NCBI RefSeq assembly: GCF_000427885.1
Contig: NZ_ATYW01000010.1
Span: forward strand, 62,001 to 126,000
Source of the DNA: Glycomyces tenuis DSM 44171
GTDB lineage: Bacteria; Actinomycetota; Actinomycetes; Mycobacteriales; Micromonosporaceae
Direction: 5' to 3'
Length of the DNA: 64,000 nucleotides
Shown: in pieces, positions 31,049 to 39,311 of the stretch
Layout of the letters: each line of letters opens with the position of its first letter
How positions within the stretch are numbered: the stretch's first letter is position 1
Notes under the pieces: model-generated
Told to the model about the DNA's origin: nothing
Databases searched by the model: none
What the model saw: the letters and a program-made list of their open reading frames with translations, nothing else
Program-made: the position numbers and the translations under genes

Positions 31049-31965
31049 CGGGTCTCTCCGTTCGTCAGCAGCAGGTAGAGCACGGCCATGCGGACCCAGA
31101 CGCCGTTGGCGACCTGCTCGGTGATGGTGGCTCTCGGGGAGTCGGCGACGCGGGCGGCGATCTCCATGCCGCGGTTCATCGGCCCGGGGTGCATGACGAC
31201 GGCGTGCTCGGGCATGAGGGCCAGGCGGCGCTCGTCGAGCCCGTAGAGGCGCGCGTACTCGTTGGCGGTCGGGAAGAACGCGTCGTTCATGCGCTCGCGC
31301 TGGACGCGCAGCATCATGACCGCGTCGGCGTCGCGCAGGGAGGCGTCGAGGTCGTAGGAGACCTCGACGGGCCAGGCGTCGATGTCGGTGGGCAGCAGCG
31401 TGGGCGGGCCGACCAGCCTCACGCGGGCGCCCAGTTTCGACAGCAGCCAGATGTTGGAGCGTGCGACTCTGCTGTGGAGGATGTCGCCGACGATGGCGAC
31501 GGTACGGCCCTCGATGCCGCCCAGGCGCCTTCGCATCGTGTAGGCGTCGAGAAGGGCCTGCGTGGGGTGGGCGTGGGTGCCGTCCCCGGCGTTGAGGACG
31601 GCGCCGTCGACCCACTGGGTGAGCCGCTGAGGCGCACCGGAGGCGGGGTGGCGGATGACCACGGCCTCGGGGCCCATGGCCTGGAGGGTGAGCGCGGTGT
31701 CCTTGAGGCTCTCGCCCTTGTTGACGCTGGAGGTCTTGGCCGAGAAGTTCACGACGTCGGCGCTGAGGCGCTTGGCGGCGGTCTCGAAGGAGGTGCGGGT
31801 CCGGGTGGAGTCCTCGTAGAACAGGTTGACCACGGTGCGCCCGCGGAGGGTGGGGAGCTTGGGGACCTCGCGGCCGGAGACCGCCTCGGCCATCTGGCCG
31901 GTGAGGTCGAGGATGAGCTCGGCCTCATCGCGGCTGAGGTCCTTGGTCGTCAGCAGGTGCTTCAC
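31045..31965 (-). CDS. pyrB: aspartate carbamoyltransferase catalytic subunit
   Basis: The 306-residue enzyme joins carbamoyl phosphate to aspartate. It has the phosphate loop [50 protein letters not shown] and [11 protein letters not shown]. No pyrI regulatory subunit is present, as expected in actinobacteria. The GTG start overlaps the pyrR stop (GTGA). Control is through PyrR in the leader. Confidence 0.97.
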   Translation of the reverse strand: MKHLLTTKDLSRDEAELILDLTGQMAEAVSGREVPKLPTLRGRTVVNLFYEDSTRTRTSFETAAKRLSADVVNFSAKTSSVNKGESLKDTALTLQAMGPEAVVIRHPASGAPQRLTQWVDGAVLNAGDGTHAHPTQALLDAYTMRRRLGGIEGRTVAIVGDILHSRVARSNIWLLSKLGARVRLVGPPTLLPTDIDAWPVEVSYDLDASLRDADAVMMLRVQRERMNDAFFPTANEYARLYGLDERRLALMPEHAVVMHPGPMNRGMEIAARVADSPRATITEQVANGVWVRMAVLYLLLTNGETR

Positions 31966-32552
31966 CGGCCCTCGCCTCCGGTGAGGACGACGGCGTCGGA
32001 GCCGTCGTACTCGGTGAGGCGGACCGCCACGTTCTCGTCGCGAGCGGTGGGGATGTTCTTGCCGACGTAGTCGGCGCGGATGGGCAGTTCGCGGTGGCCG
32101 CGGTCGACCAGGATCGCCAGCTGCACCTGGGCGGGGCGGCCGAGGTCGTAGAGGGCGTTGAGGGCGGCGCGGACGGTGCGGCCGGAGTAGAGGACGTCGT
32201 CGACGAGGACGACCCGCTGGTCGTCCACTCCGGACGGCGGAAGGTCGGTGGGCCCGAGCGGGCGGAGCGCGCGGCGGCGCAGGTCGTCCCGGTAGAGCGT
32301 GACGTCGAGCGTCCCGGCGGGGACCTCGATGTCGGCGAAGCGCCGGATGCGGTCGGCCAGGCGGCCGGCGAGCGCGACGCCGCGGGTGGGGATGCCGAGC
32401 AGGATCGTGTCGGGGGCGCCCTTGGTCTTCTCGAGGATCTGGTGGGCGATGCGGTCGAGGATGCGGCCGATGTCCTCGGCGGACAGGATCTGCTTGCCTC
32501 CTGGTGGCCGGTCCGGGTTCTCGGACGGCGCACGGCGGGCAGGGTGAGCCAC
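31962..32552 (-). CDS. pyrR: PyrR, pyr mRNA-binding regulator / uracil phosphoribosyltransferase
   Basis: PyrR senses uridine nucleotides and binds pyr leader RNA. The 196-residue protein has the PRPP loop [18 protein letters not shown] and the family's [20 protein letters not shown] and [11 protein letters not shown]. The start is GTG at 32552, seven bases after a perfect AAGGAGG; an open frame upstream is noncoding leader. The first 20 or so residues ([13 protein letters not shown]) are an extension without predicted structure. It is the first gene of the operon and should limit its own translation through the RNA site at 32566-32585. Confidence 0.96.
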   Translation of the reverse strand: MAHPARRAPSENPDRPPGGKQILSAEDIGRILDRIAHQILEKTKGAPDTILLGIPTRGVALAGRLADRIRRFADIEVPAGTLDVTLYRDDLRRRALRPLGPTDLPPSGVDDQRVVLVDDVLYSGRTVRAALNALYDLGRPAQVQLAILVDRGHRELPIRADYVGKNIPTARDENVAVRLTEYDGSDAVVLTGGEGR

Positions 32553-32565
32553 GCGAACCTCCTTC

Positions 32566-32585
32566 TCCGCCTCACTGGACGGTCT
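32566..32585 (-). promoter_or_regulatory. PyrR RNA-binding site in the pyr leader
   Basis: The minus-strand leader contains GTCCAGTGAGGCG at 32580-32568. This fits the PyrR-binding consensus ARUCCNGNGAGGYU at nearly every position. The site stands just before the AAGGAGG ribosome site (32564-32558). The arrangement matches translational repression as described for mycobacterial pyr leaders rather than attenuation; no terminator hairpin is visible. Confidence 0.75.
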
Positions 32586-32611
32586 GTTAAAGAACGGTTT
32601 CGTCGCGGGCC

Positions 32612-32640
32612 ATCTTACGTCGGCCGTAACGGAGCGTGAA
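32612..32640 (-). promoter_or_regulatory. pyr operon promoter
   Basis: On the minus strand TTCACG (32640-32635) and TAAGAT (32617-32612) are separated by 17 bp. Initiation about seven bases later gives a leader of roughly 50 nt, containing the PyrR site and ribosome site. Confidence 0.6.
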
Positions 32641-32824
32641 GGCAGACCGGACGCGAGGGCCACCGAAAGGCACCCGTATGACGGATTTAGCAAGGTTTGG
32701 AAAGCGGGCAGGCGGGCCTCACGCGACGAAGAACACTGGTTTCGGGGACCCCAACGGCCGATGGTCACCGACTGTAGTCAACAATAGGGTTCCTCCCGTA
32801 CCGAAAACTTGGAGTTGATCCCAC

Positions 32825-33322
32825 ATGGCGACATCTGAATACGCCAAGGCGCTCGGCAACCGGCTGCGTGACATCCGCATGCAGCAGGGGCTGTCGTTGC
32901 AAGGCGTAGAGGACAAATCCGGCGGCAAGTGGAAGGCCGTCGTCATCGGTTCCTACGAGCGCGGCGACCGGTCCATCACCGTCAGCCGCCTCGCCGAGCT
33001 GGCCGACTTCTACCGGATCCCCGTCTCGGAACTGCTGCCGGAGGGCGTGCCGCTCCCCGTCGAGCAGCCCGAGAAGATCGTCCTCAACCTCGAGGCGCTC
33101 TACGACCACCCCGACGCGGACCTGGAGCACGTCGCCAAGCTGGCGCGCTCGATCCAGCAGCGCCGCGGCGACTACAACGGCCGGATCCTCTCCATCCGCG
33201 CCGACGACCTCTACACCCTGGCGGTCATCTACTCGACCACGCCCTCCGGTCTGATCGAGAAGCTCGAGGACTTCGGTGTCCTCGTGCACGACCTCCAAGC
33301 CTTCTTCGCGGCCGACGAGTAG
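32825..33322 (+). CDS. bldD: BldD developmental master regulator
   Basis: BldD represses sporulation genes during growth when bound to cyclic di-GMP. The 165-residue protein has an N-terminal XRE helix-turn-helix (ALGNRLRDIRMQQGLSLQGVED ... YERGDRSITVSRLAELADFY) and the conserved C-terminal domain. The ligand motif is R114-G115-D116 followed eight residues later by R125-A-D127-D128, in the same numbering as the Streptomyces protein, with Ala for Gln at 126. This predicts cyclic di-GMP-driven dimerisation. It is divergent from the pyr operon, with 272 bp between. Two short BldD-like half sites (TCACC 32765, AGTCA 32776) may allow autoregulation but are weak. Confidence 0.95.
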   Translation: MATSEYAKALGNRLRDIRMQQGLSLQGVEDKSGGKWKAVVIGSYERGDRSITVSRLAELADFYRIPVSELLPEGVPLPVEQPEKIVLNLEALYDHPDADLEHVAKLARSIQQRRGDYNGRILSIRADDLYTLAVIYSTTPSGLIEKLEDFGVLVHDLQAFFAADE

Positions 33323-33495
33323 CGTCGCCGCGGCGTAAAAACGATTCAGTCCCCGTGCGGCCATGCGGGTCCGCCGCGGGACGGATCCATCCGCGCTTGG
33401 AGCCCGCCGCGGACGCGGCGAGCGCCACTCGCGACCAGCCGGCCTCGTGGCCGGCGGCAGGACCGCCGACCGAGTCGGCACACGCGACACGACCG

Positions 33496-33521
33496 GGCCG
33501 CGATCACCGATCCCCGCGGCC
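33496..33521 (+). terminator. weak hairpin after bldD
   Basis: GGCCGCG (33496-33502) and CGCGGCC (33515-33521) form a perfect 7-bp stem with a 12-nt loop, about 170 bp beyond the bldD stop. The 312-bp gap 33323-33634 contains no plausible gene; this hairpin and the stronger one at 33587 are the only structure I see. Confidence 0.35.
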
Positions 33522-33586
33522 GGTCGGCCGCCGCGGCTCCGCGCCGACGTCCACCGTCAGGCGGCGGTGACCCGCGCGCATACGAC

Positions 33587-33620
33587 ACGGCCGGGCCGCC
33601 CTCGCGGGCGTCCCGGCCGT
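33587..33620 (-). terminator. strong hairpin terminator after nusB
   Basis: Arms 33587-33601 (ACGGCCGGGCCGCCC) and 33606-33620 pair over 15 bp with one mismatch and a 4-nt loop. It starts 14 bp beyond the nusB stop. As bldD converges on it from the other side, it can stop transcription from both directions. Confidence 0.75.
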
Positions 33621-33634
33621 CGTGCTCTCGAGCC

Positions 33635-34114
33635 TCAGTCCTCGGTGCCGCGCGCCTCGTCGGACTCGGCGCTCCACCAGGGACGGGCGGCCTTGTCGAG
33701 GACGGCGTTGACGAACGCCGGGTCGTCCGAGGAGCCGATCTGCTCGGCCACGCGGAGCGCCTCCTTGATGGCCACCGGCGCGTCGACGTCCTCGACGAAG
33801 CGGATCTCGTAGAGCCCGACCCGCAGCACGTTCCGGTCGACGGCGGGCATCCGCTCGATCGACCAGCCCGCCGCGGCCTCGCGCAGCGCCTCGTCGATCT
33901 CGTCGATGTGCTCGGCCACGCCGCGCACCAGCCGCTCGGCGTAGGCGGGGAGCCGGGGCGCCTCGGGGTCGGCGGCGGCGCGTCCGGCGCGCTCGGTGAG
34001 CACGGTCTCGACCGGCTCGTCGCGGCTCTCGGATTCGTAGAGGATCTCGACGGCGCGCATGCGCCATTTCGTCCGTGCGGTGAGGGGGCCCGTCTGTCGC
34101 TGCTTCTTCCCCAC
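33635..34114 (-). CDS. nusB: transcription antitermination factor NusB
   Basis: NusB binds BoxA RNA with S10 to support rRNA antitermination. The 159-residue protein begins MGKKQRQTGPLTARTKWRMRAVEILYESE and has the all-helical core with RMPAVDRNVLRVGLYEIRF and PVAIKEALRVAEQIGSSDDPAFVNAVLDKAA. The GTG start at 34114 lies five bases after the efp stop; the basic N-terminal extension is usual in actinobacteria. It forms an operon with efp. Confidence 0.95.
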   Translation of the reverse strand: MGKKQRQTGPLTARTKWRMRAVEILYESESRDEPVETVLTERAGRAAADPEAPRLPAYAERLVRGVAEHIDEIDEALREAAAGWSIERMPAVDRNVLRVGLYEIRFVEDVDAPVAIKEALRVAEQIGSSDDPAFVNAVLDKAARPWWSAESDEARGTED

Positions 34115-34119
34115 TGCGC

Positions 34120-34677
34120 CTAGGCCCGCGAGAGGTATTTGCCGTCGCGGGTGTCGACCTTGATCTTCTCGCCGTTCTCGATGAAGAGCGGCACGTTGAC
34201 CTGGGCGCCGGTCTCGACCGTGGCGGGCTTGGTGCCGCCCGAGGAGCGGTCGCCCTGGAGGCCCGGCTCGGTGTAGGTGACGGTGAGCTCGACGGCGGCC
34301 GCGAGCTCGACGTACAGGGCCTTGCCCTCGTGCATGGCGACCGTGGCCTCGGAGTTCTCCAGCATCCACTTGCCGGCGTCGCCGACCAGGGCGGGGCCCA
34401 GCGGGTACTGGTCGTAGGTCTCCATGTCCATGAACACGAAGTCCTCGCCGTCCTTGTAGAGGTACTGCATGGTGCGGCGGTCGACGGTGGCGGTCTCGAC
34501 CTTGGTGCCGGCGTTGAAGGTCTTGTCGACGATCTTGCCGGAGGGGATCTGCTTCAGGGTCGTGCGCACGAACGCCGGGCCTTTACCGGGCTTGACGTGC
34601 TGGAATTCCTGGACCTGCCAGAGCTGGCCCTCCAGGTTGAGCACCATGCCGTTCTTGAGGTCGTTCGTGGTTGCCAC
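34120..34677 (-). CDS. efp: elongation factor P
   Basis: EF-P relieves ribosome stalling at proline runs. The 185-residue three-domain protein has the tip loop [15 protein letters not shown] with Lys32. The PGKGP form is the actinobacterial type thought to work with an unmodified lysine, and no epmA/epmB or deoxyhypusine-like genes are present nearby. The C-terminus [17 protein letters not shown] is conserved. The start is GTG at 34677. It is co-transcribed with nusB. Confidence 0.97.
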   Translation of the reverse strand: MATTNDLKNGMVLNLEGQLWQVQEFQHVKPGKGPAFVRTTLKQIPSGKIVDKTFNAGTKVETATVDRRTMQYLYKDGEDFVFMDMETYDQYPLGPALVGDAGKWMLENSEATVAMHEGKALYVELAAAVELTVTYTEPGLQGDRSSGGTKPATVETGAQVNVPLFIENGEKIKVDTRDGKYLSRA

Positions 34678-34695
34678 GGGCGTATGTCTCTTTCG

Positions 34696-34725
34696 ATAGA
34701 GGGTTTGATGCGGGCCGGCGGTCAA
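34696..34725 (-). promoter_or_regulatory. candidate efp-nusB promoter
   Basis: On the minus strand TTGACC (34725-34720) and CTCTAT (34701-34696) are 18 bp apart, about 20 bp before the efp start. The -35 is good, the -10 is poor. Confidence 0.4.
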
Positions 34726-34900
34726 TAGTAGCGGCCGCGCTCCGCCGCCCCATGCCAAGGCCGCGGAACTGTGGCTGGAGACCCATGAACACGTCCGCTA
34801 CCAGCGTCGCGGCAGAGGAGTCCGAGGGCTCCGACTGCTAGGATCTTGCGGTAAGTTCGGTATCCGAAGGGGTTCGACGCAGGGGTGAGAAGGTAACTCG

Positions 34901-35818
34901 ATGGTCAGCAATCGGTCAATCGTCATCAACGGCGATCTCGGAAGCGGCAAGAGCACCGCCTCCGTTGAAATCGCGCGTCGATTGGGCCTGCGGAGAGTCA
35001 GCATCGGCGACCTCTACCGAAAGATCGCCGAAGAACGGGGAATGACCGCGTTGCAGCTGAACGTCCATGCCGAGCTCGACGAGGAGATCGACCGGTATGT
35101 GGACCAGCTCCAGGCCGACATCGCCGATTCGGGCGAGCAGCTGGTGGTGGACAGCCGACTGGCGTGGCATTTCTTCAAGGACGCCTTCAAAGTGCATCTG
35201 ATCACCGAGCCGTCGGTGTCGGCGCGGCGAGTGCTCGGCCGCCCGGCCGACGACGTCGAGGGCTACAGTTCGCTTCAGGAGGCGATGGCGCGCCTGAAGC
35301 AGCGCAGCGACAGCGAACGGGGCCGTTTCCTGTCCCGATACGGCGTCGACAAATGCCGGCTTCGCAATTACGACATCGTCTGCGACAGCACCCGCGCCAC
35401 TCCCGAGCAGATCGTGGAGGAAGTGACACGGGCCTACCGGTCCGCTCAAGAGCACCCTTCCGGACACCGGCCCGGACCCATGCTGCTGCTCGATCCGAAC
35501 CGCATTTACCCGACGAAGGCGATCGGCGATTCGGAGGTCGAGGCGGACCGGGACGGTCCCCTGAAGGTCGCCTATGACGAGACCGTGTTCTACGCCGTCG
35601 AGGGCCACGCGCGGTTGAGCGCCGCCATCCGAGACGGGCTGGCACTCGTTCCGGCGACACTGCACGCCGAAGGCCACGAGACCGTGGCGGACGGCCTCGA
35701 CGCGATGGAGTACCTCAGCGTCACCGCCGGTCCGCAGGTCGTGGACGCCTGGAACGAGGCCCATGGCGTGCACCTGCCGCCGCTCGAGCACCTGAAGGAC
35801 ATGTCCGACCAGATGTGA
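34901..35818 (+). CDS. P-loop kinase fused to a ParB/sulfiredoxin-like domain
   Basis: The 305-residue protein has two parts. Residues 1-180 resemble cytidylate kinase-like P-loop enzymes: Walker A GDLGSGKST (11-19), VSIGDLYRKIAEERG, VDSRLAWHFF and an arginine-rich lid (RLKQRSDSERGRF). Residues 190-265 resemble the ParB/sulfiredoxin fold: DPNRIYPTK, then YAVEGHARLSAAIRDG with the GHxR motif (235-238), and VPATLHAE. The pairing is unusual; free-serine kinases share the ParB fold, so the C-terminal part may also bind nucleotides. The ATG has GAAGG seven bases before it. It is divergent from efp and convergent with aroQ. Codon use is like its neighbours. I do not know its substrate. Confidence 0.7.
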   Translation: MVSNRSIVINGDLGSGKSTASVEIARRLGLRRVSIGDLYRKIAEERGMTALQLNVHAELDEEIDRYVDQLQADIADSGEQLVVDSRLAWHFFKDAFKVHLITEPSVSARRVLGRPADDVEGYSSLQEAMARLKQRSDSERGRFLSRYGVDKCRLRNYDIVCDSTRATPEQIVEEVTRAYRSAQEHPSGHRPGPMLLLDPNRIYPTKAIGDSEVEADRDGPLKVAYDETVFYAVEGHARLSAAIRDGLALVPATLHAEGHETVADGLDAMEYLSVTAGPQVVDAWNEAHGVHLPPLEHLKDMSDQM

Positions 35819-35822
35819 CCGA

Positions 35823-35856
35823 GGCGCCCGCCCGGCTCGCGCCGGATGCGGGTGCC
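35823..35856. terminator. bidirectional hairpin between the kinase-ParB gene and aroQ
   Basis: The arms GGCGCCCGC (35823-35831) and GCGGGTGCC (35848-35856) pair with one mismatch, with an inner CCGGC/GCCGG stem. It fills the 38-bp gap between two convergent genes. Confidence 0.6.
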
Positions 35857-36285
35857 CTAGATCCCTTCCGCGATGTGGCGCAGGGCCGCGGTGTAGCCGT
35901 GTGCGCCCAGACCCGCGATGACGCCGACGGCGTGCGCCGAGACGTACGAGTGGTGCCGGAACGCCTCGCGCTGGTGGACGTTGGAGAGGTGGACCTCGAT
36001 GAGCGGCGCGGTCAGCTGCGCGCAGGCGTCGCCGACGGCCACCGAGGTGTGCGTCCAGGCGGCGGCGTTGAGCACCACCGGGATCTGCTCGTCGGCGGCC
36101 TCGTGCAGCCATGCGAGGAGCTCGTGCTCGGCGTTGGTCTGCCGGAAGTCGACCTCCAGGCCGAGCTCGGCCCCCGTGGCGCGGCACAGCTCGGCGAGGT
36201 CGTCGAGGGTCTGCGAGCCGTATATCGCGGGCTCACGTCTGCCGAGCCGGTTCAGGTTGGGGCCGTTGAGCACATAGGTCTTCAC
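35857..36285 (-). CDS. aroQ: 3-dehydroquinate dehydratase, type II
   Basis: The 142-residue enzyme catalyses the third shikimate step. It has the start [19 protein letters not shown] with the catalytic arginine and tyrosine, [12 protein letters not shown] (histidine), [18 protein letters not shown] and [11 protein letters not shown]. The size fits a dodecameric type II enzyme. It overlaps the aroK-aroB gene by four bases and is the last of the aro group. Confidence 0.95.
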   Translation of the reverse strand: MKTYVLNGPNLNRLGRREPAIYGSQTLDDLAELCRATGAELGLEVDFRQTNAEHELLAWLHEAADEQIPVVLNAAAWTHTSVAVGDACAQLTAPLIEVHLSNVHQREAFRHHSYVSAHAVGVIAGLGAHGYTAALRHIAEGI

Positions 36286-37841
36286 TCGGTGAGCCTCTCA
36301 TACGCCAGGCGCTGCTGCTCGGAGGTCACGTCGTCGACGACGACGGCCTCGCCGAGGGCGTCGAGCAGGACGAAGCGCTGCGTGGCGCCGATGTTCTTCT
36401 TGTCGATCTTCATGACGGCGCTGATCTCGTCCCAGCGGCCGGGCTCGTACGAGGTGGGCAGGCCGATCGCGGCGAGCACCGCCTTGGTGCGCTCGACCAG
36501 GTCGACGCGGCCGGTGATCGCGCCGAGGTGGGCGGCGTAGACCATGCCGACGGCGACGGCGTCGCCGTGCCGCCAGCGGTAGTGCTCGATCTTCTCGATC
36601 GCGTGCGCGAGCGTGTGCCCGTAGTTGAGGATCGCCCGCAGGCCGCCCTCTTTGAGGTCGGCGGCGACGACGCCGGCCTTCATGGCGACGGCGCGCTCGA
36701 CCAGTTCGGCGAAGACCGGGCTCGCGGGGTCCAAGGCGGCCGCGGGGTCGCGCTCGACCAGTTCGAGGATGACCGGGTCGGCGATGAACCCGGCCTTGAC
36801 GACCTCCGCCATGCCGGCGGCCAGGTCGCGTTCGGGAAGGCTCGCGAAGTGGTCGAGGTCGACCAGGACGGCGCGGGGCGGGTGGAAGGCGCCGACGAGG
36901 TTCTTCCCGGCGGCGGTGTTGACGCCGGTCTTGCCGCCGACGGCGGCGTCCACCGCGCCGAGCAGCGAGGTCGGGACGTGGACGACGCCCACACCGCGCA
37001 GCCAGCAGGCCGCGACGAAGCCGGCCAGGTCGGTCACCGCTCCCCCGCCGACGCCGACGACCAGGTCGGTGCGGGTGAAGCCCTCGGCTCCGAGGGCCTC
37101 CCAGCACTGCTCGGCGACGGCGATGGACTTGCCGTCCTCGGCGTCGGGGATCTCCATGAGGGTCGCCGCGACGCCCTCGGGCACGAGCGATCCGACCCGC
37201 TCGGCGAGCGCGGCGGTGCTGGCGGTGTGGACGACGGCGACGCGGGCGGCGCCGCCCAGGTGCTCGGGCAGCCGCTCGACGACGCCGCGTCCGATGAGGA
37301 CGGGGTACGGCGTCTCGGCGTCGTCGACGGTGACGGTGCGGGTGCGGAGTTTCACGGCGATCTCCTCGGCCAGGTCCGCCACGTCCCGGCCGGTGGTGTC
37401 GACCTCGATGTCGGCGATCTCGCGGTAGAGCGGGAGGCGCTCGTCCATGAGCCTGCGGAGCGTGGCGCGCGGGTTGACGGCCAGGAGCGGCCGGCCGCGG
37501 TCGATCTCGGTGCGCTTGACGGCCTCGGCGAGGTCGACGCGGAGGTGGACGACGGGGACCTCGGTCAGGAGTTTCCTGGTGGCCTCGGCCATGACCGCTC
37601 CCCCGCCGAGGGCGAGGACGCCGTCGTGCTCGGCCACGGCGCGGCGCACGGCCTCGCGTTCGAGCGCGCGGAAGTGGTCTTCGCCGTGGTCGATGAAGAT
37701 CTCGGGGATCGGCTTGCCGGCCTCGGCGGCGATGTCGGCGTCGGTGTCGCGGAAGGTCGTGCCGAGGCGCTCGGCCAGCGCGGTGCCGACGGTGGTCTTG
37801 CCCGAGCCGGGCGGGCCGACGACGATGACGATCCCCATCAT
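36282..37841 (-). CDS. aroKB: bifunctional shikimate kinase / 3-dehydroquinate synthase
   Basis: A single 519-codon frame encodes two shikimate enzymes. Residues 1-165 are shikimate kinase with Walker [12 protein letters not shown], the substrate DTDAD, GGGAVM and the lid arginine in [11 protein letters not shown]. Residues from about 175 are 3-dehydroquinate synthase with [37 protein letters not shown], the zinc motif [11 protein letters not shown] and [10 protein letters not shown]. No stop or plausible internal start separates them; the junction is short ([18 protein letters not shown]). Such fusions are known in some actinobacteria. The start overlaps aroC by four bases (ATGA). Confidence 0.95.
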   Translation of the reverse strand: MMGIVIVVGPPGSGKTTVGTALAERLGTTFRDTDADIAAEAGKPIPEIFIDHGEDHFRALEREAVRRAVAEHDGVLALGGGAVMAEATRKLLTEVPVVHLRVDLAEAVKRTEIDRGRPLLAVNPRATLRRLMDERLPLYREIADIEVDTTGRDVADLAEEIAVKLRTRTVTVDDAETPYPVLIGRGVVERLPEHLGGAARVAVVHTASTAALAERVGSLVPEGVAATLMEIPDAEDGKSIAVAEQCWEALGAEGFTRTDLVVGVGGGAVTDLAGFVAACWLRGVGVVHVPTSLLGAVDAAVGGKTGVNTAAGKNLVGAFHPPRAVLVDLDHFASLPERDLAAGMAEVVKAGFIADPVILELVERDPAAALDPASPVFAELVERAVAMKAGVVAADLKEGGLRAILNYGHTLAHAIEKIEHYRWRHGDAVAVGMVYAAHLGAITGRVDLVERTKAVLAAIGLPTSYEPGRWDEISAVMKIDKKNIGATQRFVLLDALGEAVVVDDVTSEQQRLAYERLTE

Positions 37842-39016
37842 TTCACCCGCAGGTGGTCGTTGTAGGACTCCATGTTGCGGCGGGCCTCGGCGACGGAGTC
37901 GCCGCCGAACTTCTCGAGCGCGGCCTCGGCGAGGACGTAGGCGACCATCGACTCGGCGACGACGCCGCCCGCGGGGACGGCGCACACGTCGGAGCGCTGG
38001 TTGATGGCCTCGGCCGCCTCGCCGGTGGCGGTGTCGACGGTGCGCAGCGGGCGGGTCAGCGACGAGATCGGCTTGAGCATCGCCGAGACGCGCACCGGCT
38101 GGCCGGTGGTGATGCCGCCTTCGAGGCCGCCGGCGCGGTCGGTGAGGCGCTCGACGCCTTCGGCGCCGGGGACGATCTCGTCGTGGGCGGACGATCCGCG
38201 GACGCTCGACTGCATGAGCCCGTCGCCGATCTCGACGGCCTTGACCGACTGGACGGACATGAGCGCGGCGGCCAGGCGGGCGTCGAGCTTGCGGTCCCAC
38301 TGGACGTGGGAGCCCAGGCCGGGAGGGACGCCGTAGGCGAGGACCTCGACGACCCCGCCGAGGGTGTCGGCGTCCTTCTTGGCGGCGTCGACCTCGGCGA
38401 CCATGCGGGCCGAGGCGTCGGGGTCGAGGCAGCGCATCGGGTCGGCGTCGATCGCCTCGGCGTCGGCCGGGGTGGGGACGGTGCCGTCCTTGACGCGGAC
38501 CGGGCCGAGGGCCTTGACGTGGGAGACGATCGCGATGCCGAAGGCCTGTTCGAGGAAGGCCTTGGCGGCGGTGCCGCCGGCGACGCGGGCGGCGGTCTCG
38601 CGGGCGGAGGCGCGCTCGAGGATGGGCCTGGCGTCGGTGTGGTCGTACTTCTGCATCCCGGCCAGGTCGGCGTGGCCGGGCCTGGGCCGGGTGAGCGGCG
38701 CGTTGCGGGCGAGCCCTTCGAGGACGGCCTCGTCGACCGGGTCGGCGGCCATGACCTGCTCCCACTTGGGCCATTCGGTGTTGCCGACCTTGATGGCGAC
38801 GGGCGAGCCGAGGGTGCGGCCGTGGCGGACGCCGCCGATGAAGCCGACCTGGTCGGCCTCGAACTTCATGCGGGCGCCGCGCCCGTAGCCGAGGCGGCGT
38901 CGGGCCAGTTCGGCGGCCACGGCGCCGGTGGTGAGCTCGATGCCCGCGGGCAGGCCGTCGAGGGTGACCACGAGTTCGGGTCCGTGTGATTCTCCAGCTG
39001 TCATCCATCGCAACAC
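37838..39016 (-). CDS. aroC: chorismate synthase
   Basis: AroC converts EPSP to chorismate with reduced FMN. The 392-residue protein has [56 protein letters not shown] and [12 protein letters not shown]. The GTG at 39016 or the next codon TTG may be used; GAGG lies just upstream. It is the first gene of the aroC-aroKB-aroQ operon. aroA and aroE are not in the window. Confidence 0.96.
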   Translation of the reverse strand: MLRWMTAGESHGPELVVTLDGLPAGIELTTGAVAAELARRRLGYGRGARMKFEADQVGFIGGVRHGRTLGSPVAIKVGNTEWPKWEQVMAADPVDEAVLEGLARNAPLTRPRPGHADLAGMQKYDHTDARPILERASARETAARVAGGTAAKAFLEQAFGIAIVSHVKALGPVRVKDGTVPTPADAEAIDADPMRCLDPDASARMVAEVDAAKKDADTLGGVVEVLAYGVPPGLGSHVQWDRKLDARLAAALMSVQSVKAVEIGDGLMQSSVRGSSAHDEIVPGAEGVERLTDRAGGLEGGITTGQPVRVSAMLKPISSLTRPLRTVDTATGEAAEAINQRSDVCAVPAGGVVAESMVAYVLAEAALEKFGGDSVAEARRNMESYNDHLRVK

Positions 39017-39194
39017 GCCTCAAGTCTGCCACCCGGGCCGCCGCGATCGGGCGTCCGGTGGGACGGGTGTCCCACTGCCCGGACGCGGCGGGGCCGGCGC
39101 GCGGCGGTCCGCCCGCGGGCGCGGCGGCGACGGACCGTGCGGAGACCAAAAGGGACGTATGCTGTGGAAGTGGTCGCAGTGTCGCCTCCGATGC

Positions 39195-39236
39195 GCACTA
39201 GAGCGCGATACTAGCGCGCTCTAGTGCGGCTAGAAT
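39195..39236 (+). promoter_or_regulatory. 13-bp inverted repeat and -10 box before the LacI gene
   Basis: GCACTAGAGCGCG (39195-39207) and CGCGCTCTAGTGC (39215-39227) are a perfect inverted repeat around a 7-bp centre. A -10-like TAGAAT follows at 39231-39236, so the palindrome covers the -35 region. It is a likely operator for control of the lacI-type gene. The sequence differs from the cellulase operators at 7993 and 40417, so another regulator is possible. The aroC gene starts about 180 bp away in the other direction. Confidence 0.6.
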
Positions 39237-39311
39237 GGCCGCGTCACGGCCCTCGGCCAAGGATTCGACCGTAGAGATCCCCATATGCCCCCACCGGAAG
39301 GATGACCCCCG

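Noticed and set aside
32765-32780. BldD box upstream of bldD
   Set aside because: Only half sites (TCACC, AGTCA) are present and in the wrong relative orientation for the AGTGA...TCACC consensus; too weak to list as a site.
33363-33812. A 149-codon plus-strand frame after bldD
   Set aside because: It runs into nusB on the other strand, contains the terminator hairpins and shows no protein-like motif.
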